Below, in pieces: positions 1-10,434 of a DNA stretch of 64,000 bases (position 1 is the stretch's first letter; every line of letters begins with the position of its first letter). Made by a program: the position numbers and the translations under genes. This stretch comes from Mycobacterium sp. 1100029.7 (GTDB lineage: Bacteria > Actinomycetota > Actinomycetes > Mycobacteriales > Mycobacteriaceae). The notes below the pieces were generated by a model. It made no database searches, was not told where the DNA came from, and worked only from the letters and a program-made list of their open reading frames with translations. Where the stretch lies: the NCBI RefSeq assembly GCF_001665235.1, contig NZ_LZSC01000047.1:1-64000 (forward strand). Reading direction: 5' to 3'.

Positions 1-1280
<1,280 letters not shown>

Positions 1281-2633
1281 CTACTCGCTGCGGGCGGGCA
1301 CGAAGTCGATTGGGGCGCCGGCGGGGATCAGTTCCTCGGTTTTCACGCTCTCGTCGAACGCCTGGATGAACCGGTAAGCGTGTTGCATCACCCACCACCG
1401 CACCCAGGTCTGGTTGACGGCCTCGCGTTCCTTCGGATCCTCGAGAAGGTTGGTGATGCGCGCGAAGCCGAGCGGAATCTCCGGGTCATGGAAGTGCTGC
1501 TGACGCTTGAAGTTGATTTTGAACTGGGACCACTTCACCGCGTGTAGCTCCTCGTTGAGCCAAACCATGCAGCCCTCGCGGTTGGATTCTGATGCCCCCC
1601 CGAAGAACTCGCGCTGGTCGATGCCGTCGATGATGCGGTCGTCGGGGACGTCGCAGCCGACCCAGCGCAGCAGCGTCGGGAACATGTCGGTGACGTGCAC
1701 CATCTCGTTGCTCTCGCGAGGTTTGACCTTGCCCGGCCAGCGAATCAGGCACGGGGTGCGGATTCCGCCCTCGGCCGAACTGAAGTAGGAGCCGTCGAAG
1801 AAGCCCGCAGTGCCGCGACCTGCCAGGTGATCCTCGGCCCCGTTGTCGCCGGCGAACACCACGATCGTGTTCTCCTCGATGCCCAGCTCGGTCAGGTAGT
1901 CGAGAATGCTGCCGAAGTCGTGGTCGAGCATCAAAAGCGAATCACCCCAAGCGCCGTTGGTGCTCTTGCCCTTGAACTCCTCGCGCACCTCCATCGGGAA
2001 ATGCATCAACGAGTGGTTGTGGTAGAGGTAGAACGGTTTGCCTTCCTCCACACTGCGTTTCATGAACGCCTTGGCACGACGGTCGTATTCACCGTCCATC
2101 TCACCCTTGAGCTTGACCGTCAACTGCTGGTCGGTGGCGCGCACACCGTCTTGTTTGGTGCCGTCGTACATGTAGGAGTAGCCGTCGCGGTCGCCGTCGT
2201 ACCAGGGGTCATCCGGCCACAGGCACTCGTCGTAGGTGCGGGCCGGGCCGTACCACTCGTCGAAGCCGTGGTCGGTGGGCCAACGGCCGTCCTCGGCGCC
2301 GATGTGCCATTTTCCGAAACACGCAGTGGCGTAACCGGCCTCGGAGAGAATGTCGCCCATCGTGCGTTCCCAGGCGACTATCCCACCACCGTTTCCGCCC
2401 AACGCGATCGTGTGATTGCCCGACCGGATGGGATAGCGCCCGGTCATCAGTGCCGACCGGGTTGGGGTGCACTGTGGTTCAACGACGAAGTGCGACAGCT
2501 TCAGCGACTCGGCGGCGAAGGCGTCGGCGCGGACGGTGTCGGCGCCGCGGAGGATCCCTCCGCCGTAGCACCCGAGCTCCCCCATGCCGAGGTTGTCGAC
2601 GTGGAAGTACACGATGTTGGGTTGTTCGGGCAT
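1281..2633 (-). CDS. Type I sulfatase (arylsulfatase family)
   Basis: A 450-residue sulfatase that would hydrolyse a sulfate ester; the substrate is unknown. The signature Cys55-Thr-Pro-Thr-Arg (QCTPTRSALMTGRYP) is the C-x-P-x-R motif whose cysteine is oxidised to formylglycine. Metal-site elements are visible as HVDNLG near residue 13 and AGDNGAE in the middle; GKWHIG is also typical. The first metal motif has DN where many family members have DD. I start at the ATG at 2633, preceded by GAGAGG about 10 nt upstream, rather than at a TTG 18 nt further up. There is no signal peptide, so it is probably cytoplasmic. The gene lies downstream of a GntR regulator and of a formylglycine-generating enzyme on the same strand, so the enzyme and its maturase are neighbours. 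Confidence 0.9.
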   Translation of the reverse strand: MPEQPNIVYFHVDNLGMGELGCYGGGILRGADTVRADAFAAESLKLSHFVVEPQCTPTRSALMTGRYPIRSGNHTIALGGNGGGIVAWERTMGDILSEAGYATACFGKWHIGAEDGRWPTDHGFDEWYGPARTYDECLWPDDPWYDGDRDGYSYMYDGTKQDGVRATDQQLTVKLKGEMDGEYDRRAKAFMKRSVEEGKPFYLYHNHSLMHFPMEVREEFKGKSTNGAWGDSLLMLDHDFGSILDYLTELGIEENTIVVFAGDNGAEDHLAGRGTAGFFDGSYFSSAEGGIRTPCLIRWPGKVKPRESNEMVHVTDMFPTLLRWVGCDVPDDRIIDGIDQREFFGGASESNREGCMVWLNEELHAVKWSQFKINFKRQQHFHDPEIPLGFARITNLLEDPKEREAVNQTWVRWWVMQHAYRFIQAFDESVKTEELIPAGAPIDFVPARSE

Positions 2634-2692
2634 GACTGTGCTACCTCTCAATCGGCGTGGTAAATCGTTGTCGTAACGAGGAATTGCGCTGA

Positions 2693-3493
2693 CTACGGCG
2701 GCGGTGCGTCCTCACGCGTAGCGGTGGTAACCAGCGAGCATCGGTCGCCGCGATAGCGCACCGTCTCCAGGTCAAATGGTGTGCCGTCGCGCAGATGTGT
2801 CAGGCGATGCAACAGCAGTAGCGGCGCGCCGGGCCGGATCTGCAGAAGCTTGGCGGTGTTGGGGTCTGCCGAGACCGATTCGACGGTGATTTCGGCCCAA
2901 CCCAAGCGCACCCCCAGTTCCTGTTCGATCAGGGCGAAGACGTCCTGTTTGTCCAGGTTTGCGTCCACCGGGATCGCGCCGAAGCGCAGTGAGGTGGTGT
3001 CCAGCGATAACGGCAGCCCGCCGACGGAACGGAGCCGCTCGATGAACAGGATCGGGGCATTCTCGGGCAGCTGCAGTTTGGCCGCCACGAACGGCGTCGC
3101 GGTGGATTCGCGCACCGACAGCACGTCGTTGTCGACCGGAATCCTGTGTCCGGCAAGCGATTCGGCCAGGCCCTCCAGCCGGTCGAGGTGTTGACGGAGT
3201 TTCGCCCCAGTCACGAAAGTGCCCGAGCCCTGCACGCGAGTGATCAGGCCTTCGCCGCGCAGCAGTTCCAGTGCTTCTCGGATGGCGTTGCGACTGACCC
3301 CGAGTTCAGCGGCTAAAGCGGACTCCGAGGGCAACGCCGGTCGCGCGGCGGCCAGTCCGCCGTAAGCACCTTCGAGAATTTGACTGCGCAGGACGTCCCG
3401 GACCCAGCGCGCCGCGTCGGCCCGGGTACCGGCGTACTCCCGGGTGACAGGACGCGGGAAGTCCTTGGGAGGAACGTGCGGGCGCCGCGGCAT
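2693..3493 (-). CDS. GntR-family regulator, HutC/UTRA type
   Basis: A 266-residue transcriptional regulator. The winged helix-turn-helix is at about residues 30-95 (SESALAAELGVSRNAIREAL and LITRVQGSGTFV). A UTRA-type effector domain follows (about 120-255), recognisable from ILFIERLRSVGGLPLSLDTT and GAPLLLLHRLTHLRDGTPFD, a layout typical of HutC regulators that sense small acids or sugars. The ATG at 3493 is used. It sits between the FGE gene and the sulfatase on the same strand, with its own 131-bp upstream gap that contains inverted repeats. I infer that it controls the sulfatase and perhaps the downstream topoisomerase gene; the ligand is unknown. Confidence 0.88.
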   Translation of the reverse strand: MPRRPHVPPKDFPRPVTREYAGTRADAARWVRDVLRSQILEGAYGGLAAARPALPSESALAAELGVSRNAIREALELLRGEGLITRVQGSGTFVTGAKLRQHLDRLEGLAESLAGHRIPVDNDVLSVRESTATPFVAAKLQLPENAPILFIERLRSVGGLPLSLDTTSLRFGAIPVDANLDKQDVFALIEQELGVRLGWAEITVESVSADPNTAKLLQIRPGAPLLLLHRLTHLRDGTPFDLETVRYRGDRCSLVTTATREDAPPP

Positions 3494-3520
3494 ATGGTCA
3501 CTGTGCCACCGAACACCGGG

Positions 3521-3573
3521 GGTGGCGGTTAGCGGGATGTTACGCCACCTATCCCAGTGTTACGGCCTAGGCC
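3521..3573. promoter_or_regulatory. Inverted repeats upstream of the GntR gene, possible operator
   Basis: The arms GGTGGCG (3521-3527) and CGCCACC (3543-3549) form a 7-bp inverted repeat around 15 nt, 28-56 bp upstream of the regulator start. A perfect 10-bp palindrome GGCCTAGGCC follows at 3564-3573. The position fits autoregulation, but such GC-rich repeats also occur by chance in this genome. Confidence 0.3.
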
Positions 3574-3624
3574 AGCGCACACGAGGCGGCGTTACCGCTG
3601 TTATTTCGCCACCGGGCCCGCATG

Positions 3625-4500
3625 TCAGTTGGCGACGCAACGGAATCCGATGTGCGTCGTCGCGCTGTCTTGCGACTGTGACGACCGTGCAGCGGGTCGA
3701 TACCGGTGGCAGTACTCGGGCGCGCACAAGTGCGAGCCGCCCTTGAGCGTCTGCATGACAGAGGGGTCACCGGTCGCCGGCGTCGGGCAACAGCTCGGCG
3801 TCTGATCTGGGTGGTGGCCGGCACTGTAACGCGTCGTGGTCCACTCCCAAACGTTGCCGATCATGTCGACTAGGCCAAAACCGTTGGGCGCGAACGTCGC
3901 TACCGGGGAGGTGCCCACCCAGCCTAGAGCGCCGAGATTGCGATAGGGAAACTGGCCCTGCCACGTGTTGGCCATGATCTGACCGCCGGGAGCGACATCG
4001 TCACCCCACGCGTAGGTCGACACGGCGCCGGCCCGCGCCGCGTACTCCCACTGTGCTTCAGAGGGCAGCCGGCGTCCCGCCCAGCTCGCATACGCAGCGG
4101 CGTCAGGATAGGCAATCTGCACAACCGGGTGGTCGAGTCGGTCGTTAATCGTTGAGCCCGGCCCGAAGGGTTGCCGCCAGGAAGCAGCGGGCACCCATGT
4201 CCACCACTGCCGCCACGCACGCAGATCGACCGGTCCGGAGGTTGGCCTGAAAACCAGCGCGCCCGGGGCCAAGTCCTCGGGCGGTACCCCGGGAAAGGCA
4301 TCAGCGTCCAGTGCGCGCTCGGCGACGGTGACATAACCTGTCGCCGTGACGAATTCGTCAAATTGGTAATTGGTCACCGGATGACGCTCGATCGAGAAGG
4401 ACCCGACCGTCACCTCATGAACCGGCGACTCTTCCGGGTAGAAGTCATCGGATCCCATCAGGTAGTTGCCGCCGGGAAGATCAATCAACTCGCTGAGCAT
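3625..4500 (-). CDS. Formylglycine-generating enzyme (sulfatase-modifying factor)
   Basis: A 291-residue copper-dependent oxidase of the FGE/SUMF1 family that converts the sulfatase Cys in C-x-P-x-R to formylglycine. It matches the family from end to end: LIDLPGGNYLMGSDDFYPEE at the N-terminus, RLPSEAQWEYAARAG and MIGNVWEWTTT in the middle, and the active-site pair in GGSHLCAPEYCHRYRPAAR (Cys259 and Cys264, spacing CX4C), then GFRCV at the end. The length equals that of M. tuberculosis Rv0712 as I recall it. The start is the ATG at 4500; a GTG three bases upstream is also possible. Its presumed client, the sulfatase at 1281-2633, is one gene away. Confidence 0.95.
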   Translation of the reverse strand: MLSELIDLPGGNYLMGSDDFYPEESPVHEVTVGSFSIERHPVTNYQFDEFVTATGYVTVAERALDADAFPGVPPEDLAPGALVFRPTSGPVDLRAWRQWWTWVPAASWRQPFGPGSTINDRLDHPVVQIAYPDAAAYASWAGRRLPSEAQWEYAARAGAVSTYAWGDDVAPGGQIMANTWQGQFPYRNLGALGWVGTSPVATFAPNGFGLVDMIGNVWEWTTTRYSAGHHPDQTPSCCPTPATGDPSVMQTLKGGSHLCAPEYCHRYRPAARSSQSQDSATTHIGFRCVAN

Positions 4501-4606
4501 CACGACAGGCTATTCGGTCGGCCGTTCCGCCGCCGGTGCAGTGAAACGTCGCTGTGGACCCGGCCCACTGTTTCGTGGCGGTCTTCGTCCGGTCCCGATG
4601 CGGCAG

Positions 4607-6085
4607 CTACCAGGTCGCCGTCTGGCGTTCGATGTCCGCGGCGGCGCGGAATAGCAGCGCCTCGCCAAACTCGGGGCCGACGAGCTGCAACCCCACCGGA
4701 AGCCCTTGGGCCCCGCGACCGCACGGCACCGAGATGGACGGCAAGTCCGCGTAGGTGAACGGGATGGTGTAGCGCCGACCGCGGATGAACTCGTCCGAAC
4801 GCGTGTCGAGATACGGCGCCACGGTGGGCATCGTCGGCGTTAGAAGCAGGTCAACCTCATCCAGCGCGGCGCGCATGGGTGTCGCATCGGAGAACCTTCG
4901 TGCGACAGCCCCGTCGTAGTCCGCCCGGGTGAGCTTGCTGGCGGCCGCCATGTCGGCACGCACGGTGGGACCGAAGATGCTCTTGTCGGGAACCGCGTCA
5001 TAGATGTCCCGCACTGCTTGCGCGAACTCCCAACGCAAGATGGTGAACGCCGCGGTGAAATCCAGCATCGTCGAAAGATTCTCGACCTTTACGGTGGTGA
5101 TCCGCGCGCCGAGGCGCTTTAACGCCGGCAGCACCCGACGGATGGCCGCCTCCACATCTGGATCGAGCCCGGTCAGGCTGAAGTCGTCGATCAGCCCGAT
5201 ACGTAAGCCTGCGACACCGCGGCCCAACCCGATCAGGTAGTCGGTCTTCGGAGCGAGCCGAGAGTACGGGTCGCGGGGGTCCTGCCCCGCCATTGCAGTC
5301 AGCATCACCGCGGTGTCGCGAACGGTGCGCCCGAGCGGACCGGCGACGTCAAACCGCGGTGCGCGGGGGAAGGCGCCGTAGAGGCTGACCAGGCCGTGGG
5401 TCGGCCGGATACCGACGACGCCGTTCCACGCGGCCGGGACTCGCACCGAGCCGCCGGTGTCACTGCCGATGCCCGCGACGACGATGCCTGCGCCGACCGC
5501 CGCGCCGGTTCCGCTCGAGGAACCGCCGGCCGAGCGGTCCGGCTGCAACGGGTTGCGTATGTCGCCGTAATAGACGTTCTTGCCATCGATGCCCGCGGCG
5601 AACTCGTTGAGGTTGGTCTTGCCGATTGTGACCGCGCCGGCTTGAGCCATTTTGGCGACCACGGCCGCGTCCTCGGTGGGCACCCGGTCGGCGAACACGT
5701 GAGATCCGACGGAGGTGAGCACACCCGCGGTGGAGTAGAGGTCTTTGCAAACGATCGGAATGCCGTGCAGTGGACCGCGATCGGTGCCGCCGGCCAGCTC
5801 CGCGTCGCGGCGCGCCGCCACGTCCAATGCCTGTTTCTCGGTCAACGTGATGAACGCGTTCAACTGCGGCTGCAGCCGCTTCGCCATCGCCAGGGCCGCC
5901 TGTGTCAGTTGGACCGACGTCATCCGTCGGTCCCGCAGCAGGGCGCCGGCTTCCGCGATTGTCCGTGGTGGCCGCACTGGAGCGGCCGCAGGAGTGCTGG
6001 GGAGTTCTGTCACGAGTCCAGTCACGGCAGCCGCTCCCGCCAGCGCCAGCAGACCTCTCCGAGACATGCCACAGTGCTTCGCCAT
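4607..6085 (-). CDS. Amidase (amidase-signature family) with Tat signal
   Basis: A 492-residue amide hydrolase. The N-terminus MAKHCGMSRRGLLALAGAAA has a twin-arginine followed by a hydrophobic stretch and an Ala-rich cleavage region, so export by Tat is likely. The amidase signature is complete: the lysine in GIPIVCKDLY, GGSSSGTGAAVGAG with the cis-Ser, and GSDTGGSVRVPAAW with the nucleophilic Ser. The remainder resembles glutamyl-tRNA amidotransferase A-like amidases of unknown substrate. I chose the ATG at 6085, with GGGGAG just upstream. An upstream GTG at 6142 would put 19 non-signal-like residues before the Tat motif, and the ATG at 6067 (MSRRG) is also possible. It stands alone, with 106 bp to the FGE gene downstream. 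Confidence 0.88.
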   Translation of the reverse strand: MAKHCGMSRRGLLALAGAAAVTGLVTELPSTPAAAPVRPPRTIAEAGALLRDRRMTSVQLTQAALAMAKRLQPQLNAFITLTEKQALDVAARRDAELAGGTDRGPLHGIPIVCKDLYSTAGVLTSVGSHVFADRVPTEDAAVVAKMAQAGAVTIGKTNLNEFAAGIDGKNVYYGDIRNPLQPDRSAGGSSSGTGAAVGAGIVVAGIGSDTGGSVRVPAAWNGVVGIRPTHGLVSLYGAFPRAPRFDVAGPLGRTVRDTAVMLTAMAGQDPRDPYSRLAPKTDYLIGLGRGVAGLRIGLIDDFSLTGLDPDVEAAIRRVLPALKRLGARITTVKVENLSTMLDFTAAFTILRWEFAQAVRDIYDAVPDKSIFGPTVRADMAAASKLTRADYDGAVARRFSDATPMRAALDEVDLLLTPTMPTVAPYLDTRSDEFIRGRRYTIPFTYADLPSISVPCGRGAQGLPVGLQLVGPEFGEALLFRAAADIERQTATW

Positions 6086-6335
6086 ACCGCTCCCCAGGGT
6101 GGTGGGCAGCCTCACATCGTTGCCAGCGCCCGCGTTCAACACACGGAGGCGGCGCCGCGTCGGTGCCTTCGACTAAAGCCGATTACGCTCAGCACCCTGC
6201 CCACCGCAGATTTCCCCGATGTCACGCCCTTGTGACGGCGGCAAGCGACCAACCGCGTTGTCAACCAGCCGGCACACCGTGGCCGAATCAGTCTGTGGGG
6301 CACCCGTCATTACGGCCGGCGGCTAGCCAGCCTGG

Positions 6336-7328
6336 CTACTGACCCGCCTTGCGCGCCAGATCAATGGCGTACTGATTTACGAACGTGCCAGCCGGCGGAT
6401 CGCCCTTGCCGCACGATCCGTCGGATTCACCGGGACGTTTGATCCACAAGTAGGCGTCGGCGTGTGCGCCCGCGGTAGCGGCGGTGGGCGGAGTCCCCAG
6501 GGCGCGGCCGCTGGGATTACACCAGTTGAGCTCGGAATCAGGGGCCGGCCCCGCACCGTTGCGTGACGTGTCGACGACGTAGTGCGCGCCGTTGGTGAGT
6601 CCGGAAATGGCCTCCCCATAACCGATTTCGTCGTCTGTGGTGAAGAAGTTCGCGGTGTTGACGCTGAATCCCCGGGCATGCCCGACACCGGCTTGGTTGA
6701 GCCGGGCGGCCATGTCGTCGGGGCTGTGCCAGCGCAGGTGACCGGCATCGACGTAAACGGCCGCGTTCGGATCCTTGGTCAGCGTGTCGACGGCGTAGCG
6801 GATCAGGTCGTAGCGCTCCTGCCGCGCATCACCGGACAGGCAGTCGGCCATGGCGAGCGCGTCGGGTTCGACGACGATGGCCACCCGGGAGGCGCCGATG
6901 CCCGAAGCGATGCCGTCGATCCAGCCACGGTAGTCAGCACCAGAGCCCATGCCGCCCGCGGCGAAGCTGCCGCAGTCGCGATGCGGGATGCCGTAGAGCG
7001 AGAGCACCGGGATAGCGCCGGCGCCATTCGCGTCACCCACGTACTTGCCGACCGTGCCTGCCGACCCGCCCGGAACGATCCAGTAGGCCTGCGGTGTGTT
7101 CGCGACCGCGGTCAGCTCGGGGCTCGGCGGGTCAGCACCTTGCGCGGCCCGCATGGCCGCCGAGGTGGGGTTGACGTAGAACGGCGCTCCGGCCAGCGGA
7201 TTGCCGTCGGCGGCCAGGCGCACCGTCGGGGCCGGGCCGGACTGCGGTGCGACACCCAGCCAGGCGACGGCCGCGACAGTCAGGACAGGAGCAATCCACC
7301 GCGCGAGCGCGCCACCAGCTGAGGACAT
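6336..7328 (-). CDS. Secreted glycoside hydrolase family 6 (endoglucanase/cellulase)
   Basis: A 330-residue exported GH6 enzyme, predicted to cut beta-1,4-glucan. A signal peptide is visible (MSSAGGALARWIAPVLTVAA onward). GH6 hallmarks include IPVLSLYGIPHRDCG, AIVVEPDAL with the catalytic Asp, AAVYVDAGHLRW, GFSVNTANFF, the Trp/Asn/Cys segment ELNWCNPSGRALG, and AYLWIKRPGESDGSCG near the end. The start is the ATG at 7328; the preceding GTG is unlikely. It resembles M. tuberculosis CelA1 in domain but lacks a linker or carbohydrate-binding module. It is monocistronic, with the Ddn-like gene 70 bp upstream on the same strand. Confidence 0.9.
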   Translation of the reverse strand: MSSAGGALARWIAPVLTVAAVAWLGVAPQSGPAPTVRLAADGNPLAGAPFYVNPTSAAMRAAQGADPPSPELTAVANTPQAYWIVPGGSAGTVGKYVGDANGAGAIPVLSLYGIPHRDCGSFAAGGMGSGADYRGWIDGIASGIGASRVAIVVEPDALAMADCLSGDARQERYDLIRYAVDTLTKDPNAAVYVDAGHLRWHSPDDMAARLNQAGVGHARGFSVNTANFFTTDDEIGYGEAISGLTNGAHYVVDTSRNGAGPAPDSELNWCNPSGRALGTPPTAATAGAHADAYLWIKRPGESDGSCGKGDPPAGTFVNQYAIDLARKAGQ

Positions 7329-7398
7329 CACCCAAGGGAAACTAGCGGGTCAACCGATCGGGGGCGAATCTCGGGTGGCGGTCGGGTACCCGCCGCCC

Positions 7399-7821
7399 TT
7401 ACTCCAGAACGAAGACCGGGATCTGCCGCGACGTCTTGGTCTGGTACTCGGCGTACGGCGGGTAGGCGGCGACGCAACGCTGCCACCACTGTTCCCGCTC
7501 GTCGCCGTCGAGCTCGCGCGCCGTCAGTTCGACGACCTTGTCGCCGTCTTGCACCGTGACAGTGGGGTTTGCCGTCAAGTTGAAGTACCACCTGGGGTGC
7601 TCCGGCGCTCCCCCGTGGGATGCGACCGCGCCGTAGCGACCGTCATGTTCCACTCGCATCAGCGGGACGTAGCGCTTCTTCCCGGTCTTCGCCCCGGTCA
7701 TCGTCAGGAGCACGACCGGCCGGTCGTACACCTCGACGCCGTCGGTCGTGCCTTTTTGCAGGATCTGCTCGGTCTGTTCGCGCACCCAACCGGTGGGGCT
7801 CAGCTCGATTTGGTCGGCCAT
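7399..7821 (-). CDS. Ddn-like F420-dependent oxidoreductase (nitroreductase-family deazaflavin protein)
   Basis: A 140-residue split-barrel protein of the Ddn/FDOR-A group, which uses reduced coenzyme F420 for two-electron reductions. Family landmarks are PVVLLTMTGAKTGKKRYVPL, the AVASHGGAPEHPRWYFNLTA segment and the end WQRCVAAYPPYAEYQ. The start is set at the ATG at 7821 because AAGAGGG lies just upstream and the length fits the family; a longer open frame to 7959 has no family similarity in its first 46 codons. The gene is divergent from the wax ester synthase gene with 143 bp between them. Its physiological substrate is unknown. Confidence 0.88.
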   Translation of the reverse strand: MADQIELSPTGWVREQTEQILQKGTTDGVEVYDRPVVLLTMTGAKTGKKRYVPLMRVEHDGRYGAVASHGGAPEHPRWYFNLTANPTVTVQDGDKVVELTARELDGDEREQWWQRCVAAYPPYAEYQTKTSRQIPVFVLE

Positions 7822-7964
7822 AACCCTCTTTAACACCGCGGCCGCGCTCAGGCATTCCGGGCCGAGGCGGGAGTCGAGGTGTGAACGGAGCCACATCCGG
7901 CTAATAAGCAGTAGAGCTTCGTGCCGACTGGGCGGCACAGCACGAGCGAGTGAGGTCATTAGCC

Positions 7965-9323
7965 ATGGAATTGATATCGCCGACGGATGCGCTGTTCCTC
8001 ATCGGCGAGTCGCGTGAGCATGCGATGCACGTGGGATCGCTGCAGTTGTTCGAGCCGCCCGAGGATGCCGGGCCGCATTTTGTGCGCGAGTCCTATCAGG
8101 CGATGCTCGAGTGCACCGACATCCAGCCGAATTTTCGCAAGCACCCGGCGTTCTTCGGCGGCGTCACCAACCTGGCGTGGTCCTTCGATCGCGACGTCGA
8201 GCTCGACTATCACCTTCGCCGCTCGGCCCTGCCCGAGCCTGGCCGTGTCCGTGATCTATTGGAGTTGGCTTCGCGGCTGCACGGCAGCCTGCTCGACCGG
8301 CACCGGCCGCTGTGGGAGGCGCACCTGGTCGAAGGTCTCAACGACGGTCGCTACGCCGTCTACACCAAATACCACCACTCGCTGATGGACGGCATGTCGG
8401 CGATGCGTCTGATGCATCGCGCCTTCACGACAGACCCAGACGATCTCGAAGTCCGCGTGCCCTGGACGATCCCTCCGCGCAAGCGAACCGGGCGAGGTTC
8501 GAAAACGTCTCCGCTGCAACGGCTCAGCCGCACCGCGGGCTCGGCGCTCGAGCTGGCGCCCTCGACGTTGAAGCTGGCGCGGGCCGCGCTACTCGAACAG
8601 CAATTGACTCTCCCGTTCCGGGCACCGCGCACCATGTTCAACGTCCGGATCGGCGGTGCACGACGAGTGGCCGCGCAGTCCTGGCCCCTGGACCGCATCA
8701 AGGCGATCAAGTCGGCGGCCGGGGTGACAGTCAACGACGTCGTACTGGCCATGTCGTCCGGCGCCCTGCGGGCTTACCTGATCGAGCAGGACGCCTTGCC
8801 GGAGGCGCCGCTGGTCGCGATGGTGCCGGTCAATCTGCGTAAGGAAGACGACGACCGCGGCGGCAACATGGTCGGCACCTTCCTGTGCAACTTGGCCACC
8901 GACCTCGACGACCCCGCCAAGCGGTTGGAGATCATCAGCTCGTCTTTGACCGACACCAAGGAGGTGTTCCAGCAATTGCCGCCGGTGCAGCAGCTTGCTC
9001 TGTCGGCGTTCAACATCGGCGGTCTCTTCCTGGGGTTGCTTCCCGGCTACCTGTCCAATGCCGCGCCGCCGTTCAATATCGTCATCTCCAACGTGTCGGC
9101 GGGCCGCTCGGAACAGCTGTACTGGCGAGGTGCGCGCCTCAACGGCAACTACCCGCTGTCGATCGCGCTCGACGGTCAAGCGGTCAACATCACCGTCACC
9201 AACAACGCCGACAACCTGGACTTCGGCCTGGTCGGGTGCCGGCGCAGCGTCCCGCACTTGCAGCGGCTGCTCGGCCATCTGGACACCGCGCTCAAAGACC
9301 TGGAGCGCGCCTTCGGCGTGTAA
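7965..9323 (+). CDS. Wax ester synthase / diacylglycerol acyltransferase (WS/DGAT)
   Basis: A 452-residue acyltransferase of the mycobacterial Tgs family, which makes triacylglycerol or wax esters from acyl-CoA. The catalytic motif HHSLMDG is at residues 137-143, the N-terminus MELISPTDALFLIGESREHA and the mid-protein PLVAMVPVNLR are typical, and NIVISNVSAG with GNYPLSIALDGQ marks the C-terminal half. The length is normal. The start at 7965 has GAGG about nine bases upstream; a GTG at 7950 is less likely. It is transcribed divergently from the Ddn-like gene. Confidence 0.93.
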   Translation: MELISPTDALFLIGESREHAMHVGSLQLFEPPEDAGPHFVRESYQAMLECTDIQPNFRKHPAFFGGVTNLAWSFDRDVELDYHLRRSALPEPGRVRDLLELASRLHGSLLDRHRPLWEAHLVEGLNDGRYAVYTKYHHSLMDGMSAMRLMHRAFTTDPDDLEVRVPWTIPPRKRTGRGSKTSPLQRLSRTAGSALELAPSTLKLARAALLEQQLTLPFRAPRTMFNVRIGGARRVAAQSWPLDRIKAIKSAAGVTVNDVVLAMSSGALRAYLIEQDALPEAPLVAMVPVNLRKEDDDRGGNMVGTFLCNLATDLDDPAKRLEIISSSLTDTKEVFQQLPPVQQLALSAFNIGGLFLGLLPGYLSNAAPPFNIVISNVSAGRSEQLYWRGARLNGNYPLSIALDGQAVNITVTNNADNLDFGLVGCRRSVPHLQRLLGHLDTALKDLERAFGV

Positions 9324-9342
9324 CGCCGTTATGTGCTGCGGA

Positions 9343-9360
9343 CTTTGGTGAAGACCAAAG
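9343..9360. terminator. Short perfect hairpin after the WS/DGAT gene
   Basis: CTTTGGT (9343-9349) and ACCAAAG (9354-9360) pair perfectly around a GAAG loop, 20 bp after the acyltransferase stop. There is no T tract, so it may act only as a weak or Rho-assisted stop, or as an mRNA 3' end. Confidence 0.3.
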
Positions 9361-9573
9361 CCGGTCTGCCGGCGCCTGTTTGGCGTTTGCGGCTGCGGTC
9401 GCGGGCGGCCTCGTACATGCCGCAACGGCGTAACCGTTACCCGATGGTGCTCTCGATGGCTTTGGGGTCGCAGGCGCGGGCGAGTGCCATCACCTCGGCC
9501 ATCGTCGTCGTGTCCCCGAGCAGCGCGTCGGTCAGCGCAGGATCGGTGAACAAGCCGGCAACTGCGGCGGTTC

Positions 9574-10434
9574 TCAGGCCGGGGCAGGTCTACCGAAGTA
9601 CAGCTCCTGGGTCGCGACACACACCAGTTGTCCCCGGCGGTTGTACATCGTCGAAGTCGTCAGCCCGCGGCCCGAGACACCGCTGGTCGACATCTGATCT
9701 GACAGCACCCAGTCCGAGAGGTCGACCGGCCGGTGGAACCACAGGGCGTGGTCGATGAGGGCGTTGAAGGTACTGACGGGAGTGGCCCGCCGCATGGCCA
9801 GCGCGGGTTCGACCATCGTGGTGCCCGATAGGTAGGTCAGCAGACAGCTGTGGAGTGCCTCGTCGGCCGGCACAATGCCGTTGGGCCGCCACCACATTCG
9901 CAGCTGAGGCGACGGCTCGGCCAGGTCGACCGCCAGCCGGGGCGGGGCGTCGACGTAGCGCAGGTCGAATGGACGCGGCTGGACCCAATGGCCGTCGAGT
10001 TCGTCCGCGTAGGCGGCCAACTGCTCCTGCACCGGCGCAAGCGAATTCGGATCGGCGACGTCGGGCATCGGCTGCTGATAGTCCAGCGCCTCGAAGGGTT
10101 CGTTGAACGACGCGAGCGCTTCGAGCAGGATGCGGCCGTCCTGACACGCCGTGATGGTGCGAGTGGACAACGCGCCACCGTCGCGGGCGGCGTCGACGTG
10201 CAGGTCAACCGGGTGGCGGGCATCGCCCGCACGCAGGTAGTAGACGTGCACGCTGTGGGGCGTGCGACCGGGCGTGGTGCGGCTCGCTGCCATCAGCGCC
10301 TGAGCGGCGATGTGGCCGCCGGCGATGTGGTGGCCTGGATTGTCCAACTGGGTGGCGCGGAAATGGTGATCGTCGATGCGGTCGACGTCGAGGGTGCCGA
10401 TGACATCGGCCAATGTCGGCCAGCGGAAACTCAC
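9574..10434 (-). CDS. Acyl-CoA thioesterase II (TesB family)
   Basis: A 286-residue double hot-dog thioesterase that hydrolyses acyl-CoA. Conserved blocks include GGHIAAQALMAASRT and SVHVYYLRAGDARHPVDLHV in the first hot-dog domain, and ALIDHALWFHRPVDLSDWVL with GRGLTTSTMYNRRGQLV in the second. Translation starts at a GTG at 10434 (MSFRWPTLADVIGTLDVDRI). It converges on the WS/DGAT gene, with 250 bp between the two stops, and is divergent from the lipoprotein gene at 10573. A role in lipid turnover alongside the acyltransferase is plausible but inferred. Confidence 0.9.
   Translation of the reverse strand: MSFRWPTLADVIGTLDVDRIDDHHFRATQLDNPGHHIAGGHIAAQALMAASRTTPGRTPHSVHVYYLRAGDARHPVDLHVDAARDGGALSTRTITACQDGRILLEALASFNEPFEALDYQQPMPDVADPNSLAPVQEQLAAYADELDGHWVQPRPFDLRYVDAPPRLAVDLAEPSPQLRMWWRPNGIVPADEALHSCLLTYLSGTTMVEPALAMRRATPVSTFNALIDHALWFHRPVDLSDWVLSDQMSTSGVSGRGLTTSTMYNRRGQLVCVATQELYFGRPAPA

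Noticed and set aside
1695..2663. 322-codon plus-strand frame
   Set aside because: Antisense to the sulfatase; composition lacks any recognisable domain.
9437..9553. Possible 38-codon minus-strand peptide downstream of tesB (TTG start, ends in ESTIG)
   Set aside because: Protein-like composition, but it has a TTG start, no ribosome-binding site and no family match. It could be a remnant or a tesB downstream peptide; too weak to annotate.
8589..9620. 343-codon minus-strand frame
   Set aside because: Antisense to the WS/DGAT gene, Arg/His-rich shadow translation.
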